From Acetobacter fabarum (GTDB taxonomy: Bacteria > Pseudomonadota > Alphaproteobacteria > Acetobacterales > Acetobacteraceae): a stretch of 64,000 nucleotides of DNA. The stretch lies in assembly GCF_011516925.1 (NCBI RefSeq), contig NZ_WOTG01000003.1, positions 62,001 through 126,000 on the forward strand, read 5' to 3'. Below are positions 27,049-35,712 of the stretch, one piece after another. The position numbers and the translations under genes are program-made. The notes under the pieces were generated by a model. It searched no databases. It was not told the DNA's origin and worked only from the letters and a program-made list of their open reading frames with translations. Every line of letters begins with the position of its first letter. Position 1 is the stretch's first letter.

Positions 27049-27105
27049 GCCGCATCTGCTGAGTGTCTGTTTTTTTCAGACTGAAGCGGATGCGGCTTCT
27101 TTTTT
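27049..27105 (+). terminator. Intrinsic terminator of rho overlapping the tusA-like 3' end
   Basis: The long arms GCCGCATCTGC/GCGGATGCGGC (one G-U) enclose an inner AGTCTG-type hairpin and are followed by TTCTTTTTT. The 3' arm and T run lie inside the last codons of the convergent gene. Confidence 0.8.
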
Positions 27106-27360
27106 GCGGATTGTCAGCACCACACTCCCATCCGGCTGGGGGGCGTCTGCCAGAACAACGTGCCCGAGTGCTCGCGCGGAGCGGCTGACATTACGGTGTG
27201 GTTCCTCCCCCATCAGCCGCACCGCCAGCAGACCACCGGGGGGCAGAACATCCAGCGCCAGCCGGGTGCGCACGAAGGTCATGGGGCATTTTTCCCCCGT
27301 AATATCCAGAACCGCCGTGTTGGCAGGCTCGTCCTGTCCCGGGATCAGGGTCTCATTCAT
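27076..27360 (-). CDS. TusA-like sulfurtransferase family protein
   Basis: A 94-residue single-domain protein. The conserved cysteine is in ITGEKCPMTFVRTRLAL (residues ~20-36), followed by GGLLAVRLMGEEP and GHVVL, the two-layer TusA/SirA fold. Classical TusA has CPxP; this has CPMT, a variant that lacks the second proline. Family members relay persulfide sulfur to tRNA thiolation, molybdenum cofactor or other pathways. No sulfur-metabolism neighbours are present, so the target is unknown. It converges on rho. Confidence 0.78.
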   Translation of the reverse strand: MNETLIPGQDEPANTAVLDITGEKCPMTFVRTRLALDVLPPGGLLAVRLMGEEPHRNVSRSARALGHVVLADAPQPDGSVVLTIRKKEAASASV

Positions 27361-27521
27361 GCGGATTTTCCTCCTTCAGAGGGAAAAAATGACACGCCAG
27401 CATCATACAGGCAGGCATACACACCATAAAAAAACTGTATGATCGTGTAAAATTGGACAAACACCTCTGACTTCGGCTACCTGAATGACGAACGCAGAGA
27501 TGATAACATTAGGCAGGGTTT

Positions 27522-28016
27522 GTGACCTTGAAGGTACAAGCGGCAGAATCACGGATTGAGCAGCTGTGTATCGAACACGGCCTGAAAATGACCGGACAAC
27601 GGCGCGTTATCGCCCGTGTTCTTTCCGAAGCAGACGACCACCCGGATGTGGAAGAACTGTACCGCCGCGCGGCTGTGCTGGACTCCCGCATTTCGGTGGC
27701 AACCGTGTATCGCACGGTGCGCCTGCTTGAGGAAAAAGGCATTCTGGAACGCCGGGACTTTGGCGGCGGACGTGCTCGGTACGAAGCAACGGAACATGGT
27801 CGGCACCATTATCACCTGATCGACGTGGATAACGGGAAAGTGATCGAGTTTGAAGACCCCGAACATGAGGCCTTCATGATGAAGGTGGCAGACCGGCTTG
27901 GATTCGAGTTTGTCTCCATGCGGCTGGAGCTGTTTGGTAAAAAACGCCAGTCCGCAGCCAGTGCTTCCGCGGGCAAAACAACGCCCCGCTCACGCCGCAA
28001 GGGAGAGCAGACATGA
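27522..28016 (+). CDS. fur: Fur-family metalloregulator
   Basis: 164 residues. The winged-helix N-domain contains MTGQRRVIARVL and ISVATVYRTVRLLEEKG (recognition helix, residues ~56-72). The metal-site region HGRHHYHLIDVDNGKVIEF (~91-109) fits alphaproteobacterial Fur/Mur rather than Zur or PerR. No CxxC motifs are seen in the C-terminus, as in many alphaproteobacterial members; the tail is basic. It starts with GTG behind AGGCAGGG. The stop overlaps the olsB start by four bases. It may sense Fe or Mn. Confidence 0.88.
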   Translation: MTLKVQAAESRIEQLCIEHGLKMTGQRRVIARVLSEADDHPDVEELYRRAAVLDSRISVATVYRTVRLLEEKGILERRDFGGGRARYEATEHGRHHYHLIDVDNGKVIEFEDPEHEAFMMKVADRLGFEFVSMRLELFGKKRQSAASASAGKTTPRSRRKGEQT

Positions 28017-28858
28017 GTTCCACACAAACCACAGGCGGGCTTTCTACGCTTGATCTGGATCGCTCACGCTTTCCCGAACTGCATGGTGGCAGCCTGAGTG
28101 TCCGCATTGCTGAAACCGATGATGAACGCGATGCTGCACAAGCCCTGCGCTACCGCGTTTTTTATGAGGAAATGGGCGCTCACCCCAGCCCGGAAACCCT
28201 GCGCCTGAAGCGTGATATTGACGAGTTTGACAGCGTTGCCGACCATCTTCTGGTCATTGACAATGCCATTGCCTCGGATGCACGCGGTGTTGTGGGGACC
28301 TACCGCCTTGTTCAGGGGGATGCCGCCCAGAAGATCGGGCGCTTCTATTCCTCCAACGAATACGACATTACCCCGCTCAAGGAATTTCCCGGTCGCCTGC
28401 TGGAAGTCGGGCGTTCATGCGTGGACAAGAACTACCGTGGCCGGGCGGCCATGCAGCTTTTGTGGCGGGGTATTGCCTCCTACATCTTCCTGCACCGCAT
28501 AGACCTGCTGTTTGGCTGCGCCAGCCTGCCCTGCACGGACCCGGACCAGATTGCAGATGAGCTGACCTATCTGTACCACAACCATCTGGCTCCCCCTGCC
28601 CTGCGCGTGCGTGCGCTGGAAAACCGCCGCGTGGAAATGCTGCGCACGGACCCGCATACGCTGAATGTACGCCGCTGCCTTGTGGGGCTTCCGCCCCTTA
28701 TCAAAGGGTATCTGCGCCTTGGTGGCTACGTGGGGGACGGCGCGGTTATTGACCCGCAGTTCAACACCACCGATGTGGCCATTCTAGTAAAGAGCGAACT
28801 GCTGGCGGATAAATATTACCGTCATTACGAACGCCGCCTGCGCGATGCGCTGGACTAA
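28013..28858 (+). CDS. olsB: L-ornithine N-acyltransferase OlsB (GNAT family)
   Basis: 281 residues. The N-terminal half matches the OlsB fold, with RIAETDDERDAAQALRYRVF (residues ~27-46), ADHLLVID, VVGTYRLV and LEVGRSCVDKNYRGRAAMQL (~128-147), which forms the acyltransferase core. OlsB acylates ornithine with a 3-hydroxyacyl group from ACP to make lyso-ornithine lipid. Ornithine lipids are phosphorus-free membrane lipids typical of acetic acid bacteria. Translation is coupled to fur by an ATGA overlap. The second enzyme, OlsA, is not in the window. Confidence 0.88.
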   Translation: MSSTQTTGGLSTLDLDRSRFPELHGGSLSVRIAETDDERDAAQALRYRVFYEEMGAHPSPETLRLKRDIDEFDSVADHLLVIDNAIASDARGVVGTYRLVQGDAAQKIGRFYSSNEYDITPLKEFPGRLLEVGRSCVDKNYRGRAAMQLLWRGIASYIFLHRIDLLFGCASLPCTDPDQIADELTYLYHNHLAPPALRVRALENRRVEMLRTDPHTLNVRRCLVGLPPLIKGYLRLGGYVGDGAVIDPQFNTTDVAILVKSELLADKYYRHYERRLRDALD

Positions 28859-28932
28859 GCCACTTACGGCAAGTTGCCCGTCATCCTGATCTTTAACGGA
28901 TTCATCAGGCCGGCGGGCAGCCCGCCTGTGCC

Positions 28933-30624
28933 ATGAGCACCCTCATGCCCTCAAAAAACGTGTTGTCCCGCTTTTGTCCAAAACGGGAAACTCTTTATTT
29001 TGTCGTCTTTATGCTGGGGCTTGGTGGCATATCCACGCTGGCACTGCCGCCGCTCCATATTCTGCCAATCCTCCTCCTTGGCTTTGGGCTGCTTGGGCAA
29101 AGGCTCAACACGACCCGGAACTGGCGGCATGCCGCCTGGACAGGTGCCCTGTTCGGGTTTGGTTTTTATGCCGCCGGTCTGTACTGGCTGGTCAATGCGG
29201 TGCTGATCAGGGCAGATGAGTTCTGGTGGTTTGTACCGTTCCCCTCCCTTGGCTGCGCGCTCATTCTGGCCCCTACTGTGGCGGTCCCTGCTGCATTATG
29301 CACGCGACTACCCCCCGGCCTGCGCCGCCTGAGCGCCTTTGCCGCCCTGTGGACCCTGTTTGATATGGGGCGCACCTTCATCTTCAGTGGTTTTACATGG
29401 AACGCTTTGGGGAGCTGCCTTGCCATACCCGGCCCTGTAGGCACGCTGCTGATCCAGCCTGCCGCGTGGATGGGGGAAGATGGCCTGACCCTTGCGCTGG
29501 TTCTGCTCGCCCTGCTCTGCGGGACAGCCCTTCTGGACCAGACACCGCTCGCCCGCTGGACAGATCGGCTGCTTGGCACCCATAATGCCCCTGCCCCCCT
29601 GCCGTCTGCCATACGCAGGCGTGTTTTTGCAGGCTCCATTGCTGCTATGCTGCTGTGGTGCATAGCGGGTACTCTACGGCTTTATACCGTGCACCCCACC
29701 AGCGAGCCCGGTCCCATTGCCGTCATTGTGCAGGGCAATGTCCCTGAATCCGAAAAAATAGGCAGGCAGAGCCCGCGTGATATTTTTACCCGCTACCTGC
29801 ATCTGACCGCACAGGGCGTGCAGGCTGCACAAGCCTTGCAGACAACACAGCGCAAACCGGGTGAGCGGTTCCGCCCCATTGTGTTCCTCTGGCCCGAAAC
29901 CGCTTTCCCCGGTTATGACCTGCTACAGGACAGCCCCCGTGCGCGGCAGGCCATTATGGAATGGGCGGTCGGTGCCGATGCGGGCATTATTGGTGCGCTC
30001 CGCATGGATGATGCAGGGCATTACCGCAACTCGGTTATGGCGCTCGCGCCAGATGGCAGCATAGAAGCCGTTTATGACAAAGCCCGGCTTGTGCCGTTTG
30101 GTGAATACCAGCCCCCCTTCATTCCCCTGCAGATTGTGCCTCAGGGCGGTATGGCCGCAGGCCCCGGCCCACAGACATGGCACCTGCCCGATATTCCCGC
30201 AGTTGGCCCCCTTGTATGCTACGAGGTTATTTTTTCGGGCGATGTGGTCAATGTGCATGACCGCCCCCGGTGGCTGGCAAACGTAACGAACGATGCCTGG
30301 TTTGGTAATAGTGCAGGCCCACGCCAGCACCTGTCCTCCGTGCGTTTACGGGCTGTGGAGGAAGGGCTTCCTGTGGCCCGCGCTGCCAATACCGGTATTT
30401 CCACCGCCTATGACGGTATGGGCCATATGCTGGACCATCTGGAATGGGGCAAGGCGGGCGTGCTGACTGTGGCACTCCCTGCCTCACTTCCGCCAACCTT
30501 GTTTGGCAGGATGGGACAGTCCATTCCGCTGGGCCTATGTGTTATGGTGCTAGTATTGGCCTGCCTGCCCCGCCGCGATCACCAGCACGCGACCAGTCCT
30601 CCCAACAGTAAAACACAGCTTTAA
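28933..30624 (+). CDS. lnt: Apolipoprotein N-acyltransferase
   Basis: A 563-residue inner-membrane enzyme with six N-terminal membrane helices, a periplasmic nitrilase-like domain (~residues 260-510) and a final helix. The catalytic triad is visible as Glu in WPETAFPG (~321), Lys in YDKARLVPFGEY (~381) and Cys in GPLVCYEVIF (~428). It adds the third acyl chain to lipoproteins so that they can be sorted by Lol. The several predicted lipoproteins elsewhere in this window would be clients. It lies 74 bases after olsB. Confidence 0.95.
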   Translation: MSTLMPSKNVLSRFCPKRETLYFVVFMLGLGGISTLALPPLHILPILLLGFGLLGQRLNTTRNWRHAAWTGALFGFGFYAAGLYWLVNAVLIRADEFWWFVPFPSLGCALILAPTVAVPAALCTRLPPGLRRLSAFAALWTLFDMGRTFIFSGFTWNALGSCLAIPGPVGTLLIQPAAWMGEDGLTLALVLLALLCGTALLDQTPLARWTDRLLGTHNAPAPLPSAIRRRVFAGSIAAMLLWCIAGTLRLYTVHPTSEPGPIAVIVQGNVPESEKIGRQSPRDIFTRYLHLTAQGVQAAQALQTTQRKPGERFRPIVFLWPETAFPGYDLLQDSPRARQAIMEWAVGADAGIIGALRMDDAGHYRNSVMALAPDGSIEAVYDKARLVPFGEYQPPFIPLQIVPQGGMAAGPGPQTWHLPDIPAVGPLVCYEVIFSGDVVNVHDRPRWLANVTNDAWFGNSAGPRQHLSSVRLRAVEEGLPVARAANTGISTAYDGMGHMLDHLEWGKAGVLTVALPASLPPTLFGRMGQSIPLGLCVMVLVLACLPRRDHQHATSPPNSKTQL

Positions 30625-30760
30625 AACAGGCAGGCATTGTTATGGCGGCAGTATTTCATGCTTTTCTCGAACGTTCCCAATTTTCCTTTATGAAACGTTA
30701 AGATTACATGTTATCCGTCATCTTGTTCCAGCCTTTACAGCCGCGGGAAAAAATCCAGTC

Positions 30761-31273
30761 GTGAGCAAAACCGAGCCTTTGACGGATCCAGCCTCCACGA
30801 TATCCACGCATGCCGAAACAATAGATGCCCATGTTGGCAAACGTATTCGGCTACGCAGGACATTACTGGGGCTATCGCAGGAAAAGCTGGGCGAAGCACT
30901 TGGGGTTACTTTCCAGCAGATCCAAAAATACGAACGGGGCACCAACAGGGTTGGGGCTTCCCGGCTGTACGATATTGCAACTGCGCTGGACGTGCCGATC
31001 AGCTTCTTTTTTGATGATATGCTCAACCCGGCCACCGGCATAACCACCACAGGATTTGCCGAAACACGCAAGCCTTTTGGTGCGCCCCCTCCCCCATCTG
31101 CCCCCGTTCCGCCTGGCCCCACAACACAGGCCATGGCGGACGAGCAGGACCTGCTGGCCAGAAAAGAAACTCTCGATCTGGTACGGGCCTATTACCAGAT
31201 CCCCGACAAAGCCTTGCGGCAGAAAATGCTGGACCTCATCCAGTCCATGGCCCGGCCCAGCACTGCGGGTTAA
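30761..31273 (+). CDS. XRE-family helix-turn-helix transcriptional regulator
   Basis: 170 residues with one N-terminal HTH_3 domain: VGKRIRLRRTLLGLSQEKLG (~residues 25-44) followed by VTFQQIQKYERGTNRV (~49-64), the classical recognition helix. A Pro-rich linker (~108-122) leads to a helical C-terminus (LDLVRAYYQIPDKALRQKML). This layout is common in alphaproteobacterial regulators of the PraR/SinR-like group. GTG is the only in-frame start that preserves the domain. It is a single gene; its targets are unknown. Confidence 0.87.
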   Translation: MSKTEPLTDPASTISTHAETIDAHVGKRIRLRRTLLGLSQEKLGEALGVTFQQIQKYERGTNRVGASRLYDIATALDVPISFFFDDMLNPATGITTTGFAETRKPFGAPPPPSAPVPPGPTTQAMADEQDLLARKETLDLVRAYYQIPDKALRQKMLDLIQSMARPSTAG

Positions 31274-31306
31274 CCGCGGAGCTTACCGGCAGCTCCGCAC
31301 GCACAC

Positions 31307-31336
31307 AAAAAAGGGGCGATGCCTGCGCACCGCCCC
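31307..31336 (-). terminator. Intrinsic terminator of the DUF2076 gene
   Basis: A 10-bp stem GGGGCGATGC/GCACCGCCCC (one mismatch) with a 4-base loop, followed by six T on the minus strand. A separate 8-bp hairpin without T run (31276-31298) closes the XRE gene on the plus strand. Confidence 0.75.
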
Positions 31337-31369
31337 CTGTCTGGTTTGTGTGGTTAGAAAAACCGGGGA

Positions 31370-32128
31370 TCAGAAGCTCTGATCGTCACCACCGCCCCAG
31401 TCCCCGCCAGCATCTCCGCCCCAATCGCCACCACCGGCATCAAAGCCCTGATCGGCCTGCACGCCAGCGCCTGCAAAGGGGTCTGCGCCTGTATCGCCGT
31501 AATTGTTCACAATGGTTTCGTTGGTGGTTGCGCCACCCATGCCACCATCGCCCATGCCGCCATCATGGTGGCCGCTAAACAGGCTGGTCAGTGCATTGGC
31601 TGCCAGCATGCCCCCGGCAACACCTGTGGCTGTTGTCAGCGCGCTGCCCAAAAAGCCTGACCCGCCCGAGAACGCAGAAGGCTGCATGCCATAAGGCATA
31701 GGCTGGGGCTGATACTGCGGCGGCATAGCCGGACGCCCACCCCAGCCCGGAGGCGGTGCGGACTGCGGCTGGGCAGACTGCCCGCCACCAAACAGGCCAC
31801 CAAAAAACCCGCCAGACTTCTGCTGCCCGGCATTGCTCTGCTGCTGTGCCGCCTGCAGGGCCTGCTGCGCCTGCTGAAGCTGGAACTGAAGCTGCTGGAT
31901 CCGATTCTGTGCCTGCACCAGTGCGGCTTCCTGCACCACGGCCATCTGGGTCACGCGGTAACGGGCTTCTGGGTATTTCTGGAATTCCTGCGCGATAAAC
32001 TGGTCTGCCTGTGGGTCAATCGCGGGCAGGTTGGGCTGGCTTGCGGGTACGCTGCCAAAACCGTTCTGGGCGGCTCCACCAACACGGGCCATGAATTTTT
32101 CAATAAGGTCGCGTTCTTCGTTTGTCAT
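31370..32128 (-). CDS. DUF2076 family protein
   Basis: 252 residues. The N-terminal helical part begins MTNEERDLIEKFMARVG and has the DUF2076 features DPQADQFIAQEF and YRVTQMAVVQE, followed by a Gln-rich coiled coil (~75-100). The middle is Pro/Gly/Gln-rich with GGFFGGLFGGG. A hydrophobic glycine-rich segment (~155-180) is followed by a Gly/Asp/Trp-rich tail ending in WGGGDDQSF. It may be a membrane-associated envelope protein, but no function is known. It is divergent from glyQ. Confidence 0.8.
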   Translation of the reverse strand: MTNEERDLIEKFMARVGGAAQNGFGSVPASQPNLPAIDPQADQFIAQEFQKYPEARYRVTQMAVVQEAALVQAQNRIQQLQFQLQQAQQALQAAQQQSNAGQQKSGGFFGGLFGGGQSAQPQSAPPPGWGGRPAMPPQYQPQPMPYGMQPSAFSGGSGFLGSALTTATGVAGGMLAANALTSLFSGHHDGGMGDGGMGGATTNETIVNNYGDTGADPFAGAGVQADQGFDAGGGDWGGDAGGDWGGGDDQSF

Positions 32129-32361
32129 TCCATACCTTCCCGCCCTGCCGGGCCAATTACAGCACCAGAGCTTTGTGCCAGAACACTCTGGCCAAGATGT
32201 GGCGCGCCCACAAGCCTGTTACAAGAGAGACCCCCACAAAGGAAACCCTGCCATAAGGCCTGCCTTCTCTTCCGGTCTGGCGCGTGGGGCTGTATGGTGT
32301 GGCCACGCGTGCCCTGCGCACATTCAACCTGACCGTCATATTGCGGAGTTTCATCCATACC

Positions 32362-33246
32362 ATGGACCCGGCGTCTCCCCGCCCCACAGAGCGGCCCCTC
32401 TCCTTTCAGGACCTTATCCTGACCCTGCACCAGTTCTGGTCAAAACAGGGGTGCGCCATTCTCCAGCCCTATGATCAGGAAATAGGTGCAGGCACTCTCT
32501 CCCCCCACACAACGCTGCGGGCTTTGGGGAGCAAGCCCTGGAAGGCCGCCTACGTGCAGCCCTGCCGCCGCCCGTCCGATGGACGGTACGGGGAAAACCC
32601 CAACCGCCTCCAGCATTACTACCAGTATCAGGTCCTGCTTAAACCCACTCCTGAAGAAAGCCAGAAACTGCTGCTGGACAGCTACCGTGCCATCGGGATT
32701 GACCCCGACAAGCACGATATCCGCTTTGTGGAAGATGACTGGGAAAACCCGACCATTGGCGCATGGGGCCTAGGCTGGGAAGTATGGTGCGATGGCATGG
32801 AGGTCACGCAGTTCACCTATTTCCAGCAGGTTGGCGGTATTCCCGTAACCCTGCCCTCCACGGAGCTGACATACGGGCTGGAACGTCTGGCCATGTATGT
32901 GCAGGGCGTGGAAAACGTGTACGACCTCGACTACAACGGCGCAGGCCTGACCTACGGCGATGTGTTCCTGCGGGCCGAGCAGGATTACTCACGCCATAAT
33001 TTTGAACTGGCCAACACGGAGCGTCTTTTCCAGCACTTTAGCGATGCGGAAAAGGAAAGTGTTGCACTGGCCGAGGCAGGCGTTGCCCAGCCTGCTTATG
33101 ACCAGTGCCTTAAGGCCAGCCATCTGTTCAACCTGCTTGATGCCCGCGGCGTCATCAGCGTAAGCGAACGCGCGGCCTATATTGGCCGGGTGCGCACACT
33201 GGCAAAACTGTGTTGCGAAACCTGGCTGGCAGGCGAGGACAAATAA
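32362..33246 (+). CDS. glyQ: Glycyl-tRNA synthetase alpha subunit
   Basis: 294 residues. The class II aminoacyl-tRNA synthetase core is clear: [20 protein letters not shown] near the N-terminus, the motif-2 region [20 protein letters not shown] (~71-90) and the C-terminal [12 protein letters not shown] motif 3. It forms an alpha2-beta2 enzyme with GlyS, charging tRNA-Gly. The internal ATG is preferred over one 26 codons upstream because the upstream residues are not conserved. It is followed four bases later by glyS. Confidence 0.96.
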   Translation: MDPASPRPTERPLSFQDLILTLHQFWSKQGCAILQPYDQEIGAGTLSPHTTLRALGSKPWKAAYVQPCRRPSDGRYGENPNRLQHYYQYQVLLKPTPEESQKLLLDSYRAIGIDPDKHDIRFVEDDWENPTIGAWGLGWEVWCDGMEVTQFTYFQQVGGIPVTLPSTELTYGLERLAMYVQGVENVYDLDYNGAGLTYGDVFLRAEQDYSRHNFELANTERLFQHFSDAEKESVALAEAGVAQPAYDQCLKASHLFNLLDARGVISVSERAAYIGRVRTLAKLCCETWLAGEDK

Positions 33247-33250
33247 GACC

Positions 33251-35311
33251 ATGCCCGAATTGCTGATTGAACTTTTTTCAGAAGAAATCCCCGCCCGCAT
33301 GCAGCAGCAGGCCGGCGAGAACCTGCTCCGCCTGCTGGGCGAGGCTCTGGCCCCGCTCAACCCTGTGGATGCCAGAAGCTATACCGGCCCCCGCCGGATT
33401 GCCGCCTCCCTCAACCTGGATGCCATGGTGCCCGGCCGCACCGTTTCTGAACGTGGCCCGCGTGAGAACGCACCAGAAAAGGCTCTGGAAGGCTTTACCC
33501 GCAAACATGGCGTGAGCAAGGACGCCCTGACCCTACAAAACGGGTTCTGGGTGCTCGAGCGTGAGGAAGCTCCTATTGGGGCCGCTGCGCATATTGCCGC
33601 CATTATGCCCGACCTGCTGCGCCGCTTCCCCTGGCCCAAATCCATGCGCTGGGGTGCTGGCAGCACCATGACATGGGTCCGCCCCCTGCGGCGGATTGTC
33701 TGCCTGCTGGACGGCCAGATCGTACCATTTTCCATGGCTACGGCAGACGATAACGGCCACAACCTGAGCGCTTCCAACCAGACCGAGGGGCATCGCTTCC
33801 TCAACCCCGGTGTTATGGACGTGACCAGTGCCGCACAATGGCAGCAGGGCCTGCATGAACGCCATGTGATGGTGCATGCCGCCGAACGCCGTGAGGCCAT
33901 TACCACGGGGCTGAATGCACTGGCACAGGCCGAAGGGCTGAGCATTGTGCCCGATGCCGGGCTGGTGGATGAAGTCTCCGGGCTGGTCGAATGGCCTGTT
34001 CCCTTCCTAGGGCAGATCGACCCGATCTTCATGGACCTCCCGCCCGAGGTCATGCAGGTGTCCATGCGCGTCAACCAGCGCTATTTTGCCCTACGCAACA
34101 GCGATGGTTCGGCGGCACCGCGCTTTGCCTTTGTCGCCAACATCATTCCCACAGATGATGGCTCTCTGGTTGTCAGCGGGAATGAGCGCGTGCTGCGCGC
34201 CCGCTTTGCCGATGCCCGGCACTTCTGGAACCTTGACCGCAAGCAAAGCCTTGCCTCCCGCGTGGAAGGGCTGAACACCATCACCTTCCATGCCAAGCTG
34301 GGCTCGCAGGGGGAACGTACCCGCCGTATGGTACGCCTTGCGGCCATTCTGGCAGACATGGTTGGCGCCCCTGCCGCGTTGTGTGAACGCGCAGCCGAGT
34401 TGAGCAAAACCGATCTGACAACCGGCATGGTTGGGGAGTTCCCCGAGCTTCAGGGCGTCATGGGTGGTTATTATGCCCGCCATGATGGCGAACAGCCCGA
34501 AGTGGCACAGGCCATTAGCGAGCATTACACACCGCGTGGCCCGGGGGACGAGGTGCCGGTAGCCCCGGTTTCCGTCGTGCTGGGTCTGGCGGACCGGTTT
34601 GACATGCTGACGGCCTTTTTTGCCGCTGGCGAAAAGCCATCCGGCTCGGGTGATCCGTTTGGCCTGCGCCGCGCAGCCCTTGGCATTATCCGCCTGATCC
34701 GTGAAAACGGGTTGCGACTGGATCTGGTTAAGCTGTTCACGCTGGCGGCAGAAGCCCTGCCCGAACCCCTGCGCAATGCACCGGATCTGGCCCTGCTGCC
34801 CCAGTTTATTGCCGAGCGCCTGCGCGTACAGGTCCGCACCGAAGGAGCACGGCATGATTGCCTTGCCGCGATTTCGGTCGATAATGAAGACACGGACATC
34901 GTGCGTCTGCTCGCCCGCGCACAGGCATTGCAGACCATGCTGGAAACCGAGGACGGCCAGAACCTGCTGGCCGCCACCCGCCGTGCCGCCAATATCCTGC
35001 GGATTGAGGACAAAAAAGACGGCCCGCATGAAGGTATGCCCGACCCCGCCCTGTTTGAGCAGGACGAGGAACGCGCCCTTTATGCAACGCTACAAACGGT
35101 TGAACCCGCCGTGGAACAGGCTTTTGCTGCCGAGCACTTTGCCGATGCCATGCGGGCCGCAGCCAGCCTGCGCCAGCCCCTTGATCGTTTTTTTGAAGAT
35201 GTCACCGTTAACGCGCCAGATGCCGCACTCCGCCTGAACAGGCTTAAACTCCTGTCCCGCCTTGTGCGTATGATGCGCCTGATTGCCGACTTCAGCCAGA
35301 TCGAAGGCTAA
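33251..35311 (+). CDS. glyS: Glycyl-tRNA synthetase beta subunit
   Basis: 686 residues. It begins MPELLIELFSEEIPARMQQ, the standard GlyS start; YTGPRRIA, RPLRRIVCLLDG and MRVNQRYFAL are conserved, and a helical HD-like middle region and C-terminal anticodon-binding DALR-like part follow. An upstream start overlapping glyQ would add 23 unconserved residues, so the ATG four bases after glyQ is chosen. It acts only with GlyQ. The transcript ends at a strong hairpin about 60 bases downstream. Confidence 0.96.
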   Translation: MPELLIELFSEEIPARMQQQAGENLLRLLGEALAPLNPVDARSYTGPRRIAASLNLDAMVPGRTVSERGPRENAPEKALEGFTRKHGVSKDALTLQNGFWVLEREEAPIGAAAHIAAIMPDLLRRFPWPKSMRWGAGSTMTWVRPLRRIVCLLDGQIVPFSMATADDNGHNLSASNQTEGHRFLNPGVMDVTSAAQWQQGLHERHVMVHAAERREAITTGLNALAQAEGLSIVPDAGLVDEVSGLVEWPVPFLGQIDPIFMDLPPEVMQVSMRVNQRYFALRNSDGSAAPRFAFVANIIPTDDGSLVVSGNERVLRARFADARHFWNLDRKQSLASRVEGLNTITFHAKLGSQGERTRRMVRLAAILADMVGAPAALCERAAELSKTDLTTGMVGEFPELQGVMGGYYARHDGEQPEVAQAISEHYTPRGPGDEVPVAPVSVVLGLADRFDMLTAFFAAGEKPSGSGDPFGLRRAALGIIRLIRENGLRLDLVKLFTLAAEALPEPLRNAPDLALLPQFIAERLRVQVRTEGARHDCLAAISVDNEDTDIVRLLARAQALQTMLETEDGQNLLAATRRAANILRIEDKKDGPHEGMPDPALFEQDEERALYATLQTVEPAVEQAFAAEHFADAMRAAASLRQPLDRFFEDVTVNAPDAALRLNRLKLLSRLVRMMRLIADFSQIEG

Positions 35312-35344
35312 AAAACACCCCACCTTCCATGCCGGAAGGTGGGG
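35312..35344 (-). terminator. Hairpin terminator after the DUF1328 gene (minus strand)
   Basis: An 11-bp stem CCCCACCTTCC/GGAAGGTGGGG with a 5-base loop. Only the minus strand has a following T run (GTTTTTT), so it probably ends the small membrane-protein transcript. Confidence 0.65.
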
Positions 35345-35373
35345 GCATACACAAACAGGTATTCCGCCTTTTG

Positions 35374-35415
35374 CAGGGCCTGCACGACCAGATCGCGCAG
35401 GCCCTGTCTGTTTTT
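35374..35415 (+). terminator. Intrinsic terminator of glyQS overlapping the DUF1328 stop
   Basis: A perfect 10-bp stem CAGGGCCTGC/GCAGGCCCTG followed by TCTGTTTTT. The T run reaches the stop codon of the convergent small gene. Confidence 0.8.
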
Positions 35416-35590
35416 ACGGCCCCGAGCGCGAACGACCACCAAAAAACAGGCTGATGATCAGCAGCACCACAAAGACGAACAACAGAACCTTGGCAATTTC
35501 CGAGAACCCCGAGGCCGCACCATTAAATCCGAACAGGGATGCCAGCAGAGCAAAAATAAGAAAAACAATAATCCACCGTATCAACGCCAT
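35414..35590 (-). CDS. DUF1328 family small membrane protein (YtjA-like)
   Basis: 58 residues with two hydrophobic helices separated by GFNGAASGF: MALIRWIIVFLIFALLASLF, then IAKVLLFVFVVLLIISLFFG, and a short basic tail. This is the DUF1328/YtjA pattern, a family often induced by envelope or general stress, with no defined biochemical role. A GGGAGG ribosome site 6 bases before the ATG fixes the start; the longer upstream reading is not supported. Confidence 0.85.
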   Translation of the reverse strand: MALIRWIIVFLIFALLASLFGFNGAASGFSEIAKVLLFVFVVLLIISLFFGGRSRSGP

Positions 35591-35655
35591 TCTGGCCTCC
35601 CTTCGTCCATGTCCATGCCATGCATGTTCCATGCTTCCATAGGGGCTTAACGCAA

Positions 35656-35685
35656 AATGGCGACCACGGTTCTGTGGTCGCCATT
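35656..35685 (-). terminator. Intrinsic terminator of the duplicated-domain secreted protein
   Basis: A perfect 12-bp stem AATGGCGACCAC/GTGGTCGCCATT with a 6-base loop and TTTT on the minus strand, 28 bases after the stop codon. Confidence 0.75.
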
Positions 35686-35712
35686 CTGGCATGACACTTT
35701 GTGTTCGAGGGC

